A stretch of 11,419 nt of DNA from Acidimicrobiales bacterium (GTDB lineage Bacteria; Actinomycetota; Acidimicrobiia; Acidimicrobiales; Poriferisodalaceae). Location: positions 1-11,419 of the forward strand of contig JASMKJ010000590.1 of assembly GCA_030749275.1 (NCBI GenBank), read 5' to 3'. The position numbers and the translations under genes were made by a program. Within the stretch, counting starts at the first letter, position 1. The number at the start of each line of letters is the position of its first letter. The notes under the pieces are model-generated. The model was not told where the DNA came from. It saw nothing but the letters and a program-made list of their open reading frames with translations, and did not search any database. This document shows, piece after piece, positions 1-5,753 of the stretch.

Positions 1-735
1 GTGGTCCCGCGGTCGCTGCGTTCCATTATTAGTGGTGGCGCTGTCTTGAATTCTGACCTCAAGGACGAGCTGAAGCAGCAATTTGGCGGAGTAACGATCC
101 GCGATTCAATCGGTTCAAGTGAGACGGGTGTGCAAGGCAGCAACGTGAGCACCAAAGAACAACAGTCGAGCAGTGGTGACTTCGCACCGGCGCCGGGCAG
201 CACCGTTGTCAACCCGTCCATGTCAGCTGTAGTCGATGCGGGTTCTGGTGAGATCGGTTGGCTTGCAATGTCGGGCTGCGTACCTCTGGGTTATCTGAAT
301 GATCCCGAGAAAACGAGCAGCACCTTTCCCGTTATCGATGGGGTGCGATTTTCCGTCCCAGGCGACCGAGCACGCTTACTTGTTGACGGGCGTATCGAAG
401 TACTGGGTCGAGACTCAGTAACCATCAACTCGGGAGGCGAAAAGATTTACGCCGAAGAAGTTGAAAACGCGGTCAAAACCCACCCGGCGGTATACGACGC
501 GGTTGTATGTGGACGGCCCAGTAGAAGGTGGGGTAACGAAGTCGTGGCGATTGTTCAACTCGTCGACGGAGGGCAGGCCGTAGAGTCGGACATTATTGAA
601 CACTGCGCGAGTTACATCGGTCGATATAAGAGACCCAAAGCAATCATTCAGGTCAACCAAATCAAGCGAAGCCCAGCTGGTAAGCCTGACTATCGATGGG
701 CCAAGACCATTGTGGAAGAACTGAGACTCGATTGA
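1..735 (+). CDS. Acyl-CoA synthetase (AMP-forming), C-terminal part; FadD19-like
   Basis: C-terminal 244 residues of an ANL-superfamily adenylating enzyme, which activates a carboxylic acid through an acyl-AMP to its CoA thioester. Visible core motifs: the DSIGSSETG motif (residues 35-43) that holds the adenylate; GDRAR with Asp122, which binds the AMP ribose; the hinge GRDSVTINSGGEKIYAEEVE (136-155); and the catalytic-lysine motif SPAGKPDYR with Lys228. The wording of these motifs resembles the actinobacterial acyl-CoA synthetase group that includes FadD19 of steroid side-chain catabolism. Family members are about 530 residues, so roughly 300 N-terminal residues lie upstream. The GTG at base 1 is therefore probably an internal valine codon, not the start. 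The stop TGA overlaps the TTG start of the MFS gene. The family call is firm; the substrate (fatty, steroid or aromatic acid) cannot be told from this part. Confidence 0.93.
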   Translation: MVPRSLRSIISGGAVLNSDLKDELKQQFGGVTIRDSIGSSETGVQGSNVSTKEQQSSSGDFAPAPGSTVVNPSMSAVVDAGSGEIGWLAMSGCVPLGYLNDPEKTSSTFPVIDGVRFSVPGDRARLLVDGRIEVLGRDSVTINSGGEKIYAEEVENAVKTHPAVYDAVVCGRPSRRWGNEVVAIVQLVDGGQAVESDIIEHCASYIGRYKRPKAIIQVNQIKRSPAGKPDYRWAKTIVEELRLD

Positions 736-1994
736 CAGACGTTGAAACCGACCGGGATGAGGTACAACGACGCACGATTCGGGTCCTGCAGGGTGGAGTA
801 ATTCCGGGCGGTCTGGCGATGACCACCTCCTACGCAGCGTCTGCATTGTTGGGTAGTGAGATCACAGGCAGCGATAGCCGAGGGGCTATAGCGGCCGTTG
901 GTCTTAGCATCGGCGGCACCTTGGCCGGGTTGCCCGTAGCGGCTGTAATGGCGCGAACGGGGCGACGAATTGGGATAGGTGGTGCCTATCTTGTAGGGGC
1001 GTTAGGTGCAGCGACCGCAGCCCTGGCGGCGGTAACCGAGATCTATATCTTGCTTGTCGTTGGCATGATCCTCGTCGGTTGCGGTCAAGCCGGGAACTTG
1101 GCAGCGCGATACGCGGGGGCAGATCTGGCAACTGACGAAAATCGAGCGAGAAGCATCAGTCTTGTGATCTGGGCGAGCACCGTGGGTTCGGTTCTCGGCC
1201 CTACGATTGGTCTAGGACTTCGATCGATCTCAGGTTCAGACGTTGGAGCTAGCGGTTACATCCTTCCGTACGTGTGCTCTGTAGGTTTCTTTCTCATAGC
1301 AGCCGCCGGAATTTTGTATAGGTTGCGACCCGATCCTCTTCATTTGGTAGCAAGAGAAGGGGCGGCGGGTTTCCGGGTACCAAGAGTTTCGGATCTCGGT
1401 CTTATTCTTGCTCATCCTTCGGCTCGGGTTGCCCTACTGGGGATGATGCTGTCACAAGCGGCGATGGTTGGGGTGATGACGGTCACTCCGCTCCACATGA
1501 CCGATGGTGACCAGGATGCTCTCGTCATTGGTGCGATGATTTCTCTTCACATCGTAGGTATGTATTTCTTCTCTCCGGCTATCGGGAAAATCGCTGATCG
1601 AATAAGCAAAGAACTGTTGATCGGGGTTGGTGCGGTGGTCACCGCTCTCGGATCTGAAATCGCGTCCCACACAGACGCACCCGATGCAACCGGACACATC
1701 GTGGGCCTGTTCTTGATCGGAGTCGGCTGGTGCGGCTCCCTAGTCGCTGGTAGTGCACTCATGACCGAGGCCTTCGAACCCGAGGTTCGAGTCGCAACCC
1801 AAGCCACAGCTGACGTATTGATGACCGCAACTGGAGCCGCCGCAGGGGTCGCTTCAGGTTTGGCGGTCGAACAACGCAGCTACCACGACCTCGCCCATTG
1901 GGCCACGTTTCTTTCCATCTTTCTAGCGGTTGTAGCAGCTATCGCTGTCGTGCAAGGCTCGCGTGTACGCGAAACTGGAACGCCAGTTGACTAA
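732..1994 (+). CDS. MFS transporter (12-TM drug/solute type)
   Basis: 420-residue integral membrane protein of the major facilitator superfamily, expected to move a small solute by proton-coupled transport. Hydrophobic segments follow one another along the length (for example about 16-38, 55-75 and 82-125), and a central charged loop separates two six-helix halves. The loop after TM2 carries the motif-A remnant MARTGRR (73-79), but the usual Asp of the D-R-x-G-R-R pattern is Ala74. I start at TTG 732 because it overlaps the preceding stop as TTGA, a GGAAGA lies 12 nt upstream, and the next in-frame ATG (819) would cut into TM1. An upstream ATG at 696 would overlap the synthetase by 40 nt and is less likely. 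Its position in the acyl-CoA synthetase/VOC/hydrolase unit suggests import of the substrate of those enzymes, or export of a product; this is inference. Confidence 0.9.
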   Translation: MTDVETDRDEVQRRTIRVLQGGVIPGGLAMTTSYAASALLGSEITGSDSRGAIAAVGLSIGGTLAGLPVAAVMARTGRRIGIGGAYLVGALGAATAALAAVTEIYILLVVGMILVGCGQAGNLAARYAGADLATDENRARSISLVIWASTVGSVLGPTIGLGLRSISGSDVGASGYILPYVCSVGFFLIAAAGILYRLRPDPLHLVAREGAAGFRVPRVSDLGLILAHPSARVALLGMMLSQAAMVGVMTVTPLHMTDGDQDALVIGAMISLHIVGMYFFSPAIGKIADRISKELLIGVGAVVTALGSEIASHTDAPDATGHIVGLFLIGVGWCGSLVAGSALMTEAFEPEVRVATQATADVLMTATGAAAGVASGLAVEQRSYHDLAHWATFLSIFLAVVAAIAVVQGSRVRETGTPVD

Positions 1995-1996
1995 TT

Positions 1997-2000
1997 GGAG
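1997..2000 (+). promoter_or_regulatory. Ribosome binding site deciding the VOC start
   Basis: GGAG lies 6 nt before ATG 2007, a normal Shine-Dalgarno distance. It favours ATG 2007 over the in-frame TTG at 1995, which abuts the previous stop and would place the GGAG inside the coding region. Confidence 0.7.
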
Positions 2001-2006
2001 CAAAGA

Positions 2007-2483
2007 ATGGCATTTCACCACGTCGCATATTCAACAAAAGACCTTGAGGCTACGCGCCACTTCTACGAAGATCTCTTTGGCTTTCCCTTAGTTAACACGG
2101 AATTCCATGAGCATGAGGAAGGATGGATAAAACACGTCTTCTTCGACACGGGAAACGGTCAATGCATAGCATTTTTCGCGTTTGACAACGTTGGGGAACG
2201 ATCTGACTGGGCAACAGACGTCAATGACAGTCTTGGTGTCCCGGTCTGGGTGAACCATGCAGCGTTTGAAGCAACCGAAGAAATGCAGCAGCAAATCGGT
2301 GAGCGCATGGCCGCGGAAGGGATAGAAGCCACCATGGAAAGAGACCATGGATGGTGTCATTCGGTCTATTACCTAGACCCGAACCAAGTCTTGGTGGAGT
2401 TGTGCCGCGACACCCCTGGCATGCCGACAGACGAAACGGAAGCTGCTCGCGTGATGGCTGCTCCAGTCCGGAAAAGAGCTTGA
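2007..2483 (+). CDS. VOC-superfamily protein (glyoxalase/extradiol dioxygenase fold)
   Basis: 158-residue protein with the two beta-alpha-beta-beta-beta modules of the vicinal oxygen chelate fold, which binds a divalent metal for lyase, isomerase or dioxygenase chemistry. Module 1 opens with HHVAYSTKDLEATRHFYEDLFGF (shown by residues 4-26), with His4/His5 in the usual first ligand position. Module 2 opens with VNHAAF (His84) and closes with DPNQVLVEL (Glu131). At the end of module 1, where glyoxalase I has a glutamate, the strand reads CIAFFAF with no acidic residue. The visible ligand set is therefore His-His-Glu, as in extradiol dioxygenases, rather than the four-ligand glyoxalase set. The gene starts 12 nt after the MFS stop, and its own stop overlaps the hydrolase start. 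The fold is clear, the reaction unknown; a binding or resistance protein without catalysis is also possible. Confidence 0.88.
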   Translation: MAFHHVAYSTKDLEATRHFYEDLFGFPLVNTEFHEHEEGWIKHVFFDTGNGQCIAFFAFDNVGERSDWATDVNDSLGVPVWVNHAAFEATEEMQQQIGERMAAEGIEATMERDHGWCHSVYYLDPNQVLVELCRDTPGMPTDETEAARVMAAPVRKRA

Positions 2484-3601
2484 CGGTGTCGGTCGAGCGC
2501 GAATTCGTTGGGCTGCCGTCACCTGTAGTAGGTCGCGCAGGAGCTGGAGGACATCCTTGTCAAGGGGTCTACCACCGGCCCCGTGGGAGCCGACCCACCG
2601 TCGCGATCATCGCCACCCACTACAACATCGATTTCAGCGAGCATTATCTTGCTGACCTTTGCGCTACTCGGGGAATCGGATTCTTGGGGTGGAATACACG
2701 ATTCCGAGGAGCCGAGCCCTATTTCTTACTTGATCACGCTGTCGCGGAGATAGCAGTCGGCGTCCAATGGCTACGTGAATACGCCGGGATAGAAACAGTC
2801 GTTCTGCTCGGAAATTCTGGCGGCGGATCACTAATGGCTGCCTATCAATCTCAATCAGTTCACCCCAGCCTAGAAGCCGAGTACGGACGTGGCTCAATAG
2901 TCCCGGCAGCCATGGAACTGCCTAGCGCCGACCTTTACATCTCACTCGCTGCTCACCCGGGACGGCCCGAGGTCCTTACCAACTGGATGGACCCATCGGT
3001 AGAAAAGGAAGATGACCCTCTAAGTGTCAATACCGACCTCGACCCATTCGCCACAGATCGTGAAATCCCTTTCACTCCAGAGTTTGTTGACACCTACCGT
3101 CACGCCCAACGAGAGCGAAATCATCGAATCACTGAGTGGGCACGCAACGAAATCGATCGGGTTGTTGCCGCAGGAACTTATGACCGGCTCTTCACGACCC
3201 CCAGGCTCTGGGCGGACCTTCGGATGATTGACGGCTCAATAGATCCAAGCAATCGTGAATTCCCGAGCTGTTACCTAGGTGATCCCCGTCGCGCGAATTA
3301 CGGGATTTACGGAGTGGGGACCGTTAGCTCTTTACGCACCTGGTTGTCGATGTGGAGCCTCAGCGACTCACAATGCAATGCCGCACCACACCTAGAGCGC
3401 ATCAAGATCCCAGCACTAGTTGTGGACGCCGACGCAGACACTGGAGTATTTCCCGGTGACACGAAAGCCATCGTCGACGCGATCGGATCCGAAGACTTAA
3501 CTGTTCAGACTCTCGAAGGTGATCACTACCTTCGAGATCGCGAAGATGCCCGGGACGATGCAGCAGATCTAATCGCCGAATGGGTGAAAGAACGTTCCTA
3601 G
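2480..3601 (+). CDS. Alpha/beta hydrolase
   Basis: Probable serine hydrolase of 373 residues (esterase, thioesterase or C-C hydrolase type) with the alpha/beta hydrolase fold. The nucleophile elbow is GNSGGG with Ser113 in the middle of strand VVLLGNSGGGSLMAAY. The C-terminal half shows the usual acid region PALVVDADADTGVFPGD and the catalytic His in EGDHYLRD. A long insertion between these (about residues 130-310) would form a lid or cap. The start is either TTG 2480, giving a TTGA overlap with the VOC stop, or GTG 2486, which sits 7 nt after GGAAAAGAG and has better ribosome-site spacing; the two differ by two residues. An ATG at 2351 would overlap the VOC gene by 133 nt and adds an Arg/Pro-rich tail typical of out-of-frame reading, so I reject it. 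It is the last gene of the plus-strand unit and probably processes an ester, thioester or ring-cleaved product; the substrate is unknown. Confidence 0.9.
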   Translation: MTVSVEREFVGLPSPVVGRAGAGGHPCQGVYHRPRGSRPTVAIIATHYNIDFSEHYLADLCATRGIGFLGWNTRFRGAEPYFLLDHAVAEIAVGVQWLREYAGIETVVLLGNSGGGSLMAAYQSQSVHPSLEAEYGRGSIVPAAMELPSADLYISLAAHPGRPEVLTNWMDPSVEKEDDPLSVNTDLDPFATDREIPFTPEFVDTYRHAQRERNHRITEWARNEIDRVVAAGTYDRLFTTPRLWADLRMIDGSIDPSNREFPSCYLGDPRRANYGIYGVGTVSSLRTWLSMWSLSDSQCNAAPHLERIKIPALVVDADADTGVFPGDTKAIVDAIGSEDLTVQTLEGDHYLRDREDARDDAADLIAEWVKERS

Positions 3602-3627
3602 CCTCCACAACACCCCCGTGAGGTTTC
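3602..3627 (+). terminator. Weak candidate terminator between convergent genes
   Basis: The 27 nt between the hydrolase stop and the surE stop contain CCT(C)CAC paired with GTGAGG (one bulged C, loop of about 9 nt), followed by TTTC. This is a marginal intrinsic terminator for the plus-strand unit: short stem and short T run. It is the only hairpin I see at this convergent junction. Confidence 0.25.
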
Positions 3628-3628
3628 A

Positions 3629-4453
3629 TCAACCCGAGGGGATGAGACGTTCCAAGGCCTGACCAAGACTGGAATCCGATGGGGGTTGTATCGCAGTGAT
3701 GCGCGAGAGGTAAGTCACAGACACTTCATCGTTCATCACTGCACCGGCGTCCACAGCAGATGACTGGAAAACTTCGTCGCCCCATGACATAGACACCTTG
3801 AAGATCCCATCGTGGGCAGAAGACGGGATCAACTCGACGCTCTCCACTGCCCGGGGAGGTTGGGTCCCCAATTCGGTGAATCGCCAGCCACGTATCTGAT
3901 CAAGTTCGAGGTTCGGAACGTTCACGTTGATTACCGGGCTATCGCCAATGTCGTCGGCAAAGAGACCTTCGACGATGGCGCTGGCGACTTCTGCCGCTAC
4001 GTGCCATTTTTGCCCAACAATCAACTCGCCCCAAGTCTGGCCCTCGGTGCCGAAGCCGCTCACGTGCTGGCTCACCGCCAAACTGGGTATGTTCGTGTGG
4101 CGAGCGGTGAGAGCCGCTCCGACCGTCCCCGAATGGTAAACGGAACGACCCACATTCGCGCCGGGGTTGATGCCGGATACAACGAAATCGACGTCACCGA
4201 ATGCGCCCAATCGAGCGAACATTACACATAGGGCAGGTGGTCCGGACACGCTCCATGCGGTATCAATTCCGTCAATTTCGACAGCCCGGACTTCGGGTTC
4301 GGTTAGGTGAAGAGGACCGATAGCCGCTCCAGCACCGGAATATTCGCTGTCGGGAGCGACAACAAAGACCTCTCCGTGGGCCTGCATAGACCGGGCAAGA
4401 ACATGTAAGCCCTCACTGTCAACACCATCATCATTTGTCACCAAGATTCGCAC
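3629..4453 (-). CDS. surE: 5'/3'-nucleotidase SurE
   Basis: 274-residue SurE phosphatase, a cytoplasmic metal-dependent nucleoside monophosphate phosphatase often linked to stress and stationary-phase survival. Signature features: N-terminal MRILVTNDDG with metal-binding Asp8-Asp9, the APDSEYSGAG loop with Ser39, and the core VVSGINPGANVG with Asn96, followed by YHSGTVGAAL. Length fits the family (about 250-270). The start is GTG 4453, directly before the conserved R-I-L-V-T-N-D-D-G. There is no Shine-Dalgarno; a TAACTT box ends 7 nt upstream, suggesting a leaderless mRNA. It follows the PPOX gene on the same strand after 75 nt and converges on the hydrolase with a 27-nt gap. Confidence 0.96.
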   Translation of the reverse strand: MRILVTNDDGVDSEGLHVLARSMQAHGEVFVVAPDSEYSGAGAAIGPLHLTEPEVRAVEIDGIDTAWSVSGPPALCVMFARLGAFGDVDFVVSGINPGANVGRSVYHSGTVGAALTARHTNIPSLAVSQHVSGFGTEGQTWGELIVGQKWHVAAEVASAIVEGLFADDIGDSPVINVNVPNLELDQIRGWRFTELGTQPPRAVESVELIPSSAHDGIFKVSMSWGDEVFQSSAVDAGAVMNDEVSVTYLSRITAIQPPSDSSLGQALERLIPSG

Positions 4454-4460
4454 GATTATG

Positions 4461-4466
4461 AAGTTA
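4461..4466 (-). promoter_or_regulatory. Putative -10 box of surE (leaderless)
   Basis: On the minus strand TAACTT matches the TANNNT pattern and ends 7 nt before the GTG start of surE, where a -10 box would place transcription start at or next to the start codon. No Shine-Dalgarno is seen between. Inference from spacing only. Confidence 0.4.
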
Positions 4467-4472
4467 TTCGGT

Positions 4473-4489
4473 GAAGTGCTCGCGAAGTG
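4473..4489. repeat. Direct repeat GAAGTG x2, 11 bp apart, upstream of surE
   Basis: GAAGTG occurs at 4473-4478 and again at 4484-4489, so the copies sit about one helical turn apart. They lie immediately upstream of the putative surE -10 box, where a dimeric activator could bind. Two 6-mers can also recur by chance. Confidence 0.25.
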
Positions 4490-4528
4490 AAACCGGGCAA
4501 CAAACTTGTGTTCACCACCGCAGAAAAG

Positions 4529-4993
4529 TCAATCTGCTAGGCGTGAAGGGAATCCGCCCTGAGAAATTGGGCCCCACGCCTCGATCGAAAGACGTAGGAG
4601 CGATTTGTCCTGTTCAACCATCGCAGCGCGATATTCGGACCAATCGGGGTGTTCCCCACTAATCGAACGAAAATAGTCGCAGAGAGGATCCAAAGCTTCG
4701 GGAAGATCAAGAACCTCTATGGTTCCCTCAACCTGGACCCACTCGCTATTGAATTCGTCGCCCATGACAAGCATGGACCCGACAGGATTGCGACGCGCAT
4801 TGACGGTTTTGACACGCTCAGGGTATGTAGCAACCACAATTCGATCGAGATCATCTAGACCCATGGTCACTAACGACATTTGAGGTCTGCCGTTGAGTCT
4901 TGTGGTGGAAAGCACCCCTCGGTGACGTGGCCGAATAAAATTGGACAATTCGGTTCGCTCGACTGTTTTATTGGTGGCAATCTTTCGGGCCAT
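4529..4993 (-). CDS. PPOX-class F420-dependent protein (pyridoxamine 5'-phosphate oxidase-like)
   Basis: 154-residue split-barrel protein of the actinobacterial PPOX-class F420-dependent family, small dimers that bind coenzyme F420 (or a flavin) and reduce or bind diverse substrates. It shows the family layout: FIRPRHRGVLSTTRLNGRPQMSLVTMG core (start about residue 19), then VVATYPERVKTVNARRNP for cofactor phosphate contacts (about 53-70), a strand WVQVEGTIEVLDLPEAL (85-101) and C-terminal YFRSISGEHPDW with GPISQGGFPSRLA. I choose ATG 4993 because relatives begin close to the ATNKTVER segment; an in-frame start at 5056 would add a Trp/Cys-rich tail and run into the opposite gene. There is no Shine-Dalgarno; a TAGTCT box ends 8 nt upstream. 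It lies upstream of surE on the same strand and head-to-head with the phosphoesterase gene. Whether it uses F420 or FMN is not shown by sequence. Confidence 0.92.
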   Translation of the reverse strand: MARKIATNKTVERTELSNFIRPRHRGVLSTTRLNGRPQMSLVTMGLDDLDRIVVATYPERVKTVNARRNPVGSMLVMGDEFNSEWVQVEGTIEVLDLPEALDPLCDYFRSISGEHPDWSEYRAAMVEQDKSLLRLSIEAWGPISQGGFPSRLAD

Positions 4994-5750
4994 GAGTGAT
5001 GAGACTAGGACGATGAACCACAAGGTGCGAATGTTGCACACCTCCGATGTCCACATTGGGCACGTGACAGGACCCGGTGACCGTCATGCCGACATTTGTC
5101 AGTGTCCCATACTCGGCTTAGCGGCTGCGATCGGTGAATATCAAGCAGATCTTCTGATGATTGCCGGCGACCTATTCGACCACGCACGTCTCAGCGAAAG
5201 TGCTGTAGGCGCGACCCTCGAACTATTGACTGGACCGGGAGTTCCGGTAGTCGTCATTCCCGGAAACCACGATGTCCACGACACGAAATCGCTGTGGCAA
5301 CGCTGTCGCTCCGATGTCGATCGCACCGGAATTCACCTACTCGACCAAATAGAAGGATCTGCGTTCGTGCATGAATCGAAACAGATAACTATCTGGGGGC
5401 GAGCGATGACCGACCACGAACCCAGCTACAGGCCGTTGGGGGAAGTGCCCTCTCGACCGAACAAGGGCTGGTATGTCGTAGCCGCCCACGGCCATTTGAA
5501 TCTCTCAAGTGAGGATGCTCACCGGTCCTCACCCATTACCTATGAAGAAATTTCTGCGACGAAGGCTGACTATGTCGCCCTCGGCCACTGGCACCTACCC
5601 ACCGACGCCAGCCATGGAGGGGTGACCGCATGGTACCCGGGTGCCCCAATGGGTTCACCGGGCAATGGCAGCGCAGCATTGGTGACCTTCGAAAACGAAA
5701 CAACAGTTGAACATGTCCCTATTTCGGTTCCCGCACAGGGGTGCAGGTAA
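4992..5750 (+). CDS. Metallophosphoesterase, SbcD/Mre11-like, short form
   Basis: 252-residue calcineurin-like phosphoesterase related to the nuclease subunit of SbcCD/Mre11. All five metal-site blocks are present: SDVHIGH (Asp19, His21), AGDLFDH (Asp60), PGNHDVH (Asn92, His93), AAHGHL (His166) and GHWH (His199, His201). It ends soon after the last block, so the C-terminal capping domain found in SbcD (usually about 400 residues) is missing, and no SbcC-type ATPase gene is next to it. The start is uncertain: ATG 4992 (used here), ATG 5013 with AGGA only 2 nt upstream, or GTG 5025, which gives MRMLHTSDVH and best resembles the family N-terminus. Head-to-head with the PPOX gene and convergent with the ABC-F gene, 3 nt apart. 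The substrate could be DNA ends or a small phosphodiester. Confidence 0.9.
   Translation: MSDETRTMNHKVRMLHTSDVHIGHVTGPGDRHADICQCPILGLAAAIGEYQADLLMIAGDLFDHARLSESAVGATLELLTGPGVPVVVIPGNHDVHDTKSLWQRCRSDVDRTGIHLLDQIEGSAFVHESKQITIWGRAMTDHEPSYRPLGEVPSRPNKGWYVVAAHGHLNLSSEDAHRSSPITYEEISATKADYVALGHWHLPTDASHGGVTAWYPGAPMGSPGNGSAALVTFENETTVEHVPISVPAQGCR
5002..5007 (-). promoter_or_regulatory. Putative -10 box of the PPOX gene (leaderless)
   Basis: TAGTCT on the minus strand fits TANNNT and ends 8 nt before ATG 4993; nothing like a Shine-Dalgarno lies between. If real, this promoter sits inside the 5' coding region of the divergent phosphoesterase gene. Confidence 0.4.
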
Positions 5751-5753
5751 AGA

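Noticed and set aside
696..731. MFS start at ATG 696
   Set aside because: It would overlap the acyl-CoA synthetase end by 40 nt, with extra charged residues before TM1. TTG 732 gives the TTGA overlap seen again at 2480.
415..846. 143-codon minus-strand frame antisense to the acyl-CoA synthetase and MFS start
   Set aside because: It crosses two real genes on the opposite strand and contains no recognisable motif.
2351..2479. Upstream extension of the hydrolase from ATG 2351
   Set aside because: It would overlap the VOC gene by 133 nt in another frame, and the extra residues are Arg/Pro/Gly-rich as in out-of-frame translation. TTG 2480 or GTG 2486 at the gene junction fit better.
3812..4231. 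139-codon open frame on the plus strand antisense to surE
   Set aside because: It lies entirely within the well-conserved surE gene and has no recognisable domain or ribosome site; it looks like a shadow frame.
4470..4516. GGTGAA ... TTCACC inverted repeat between the PPOX gene and surE
   Set aside because: Only 6 bp with a 35-nt loop and no T run; not convincing as a terminator or operator.
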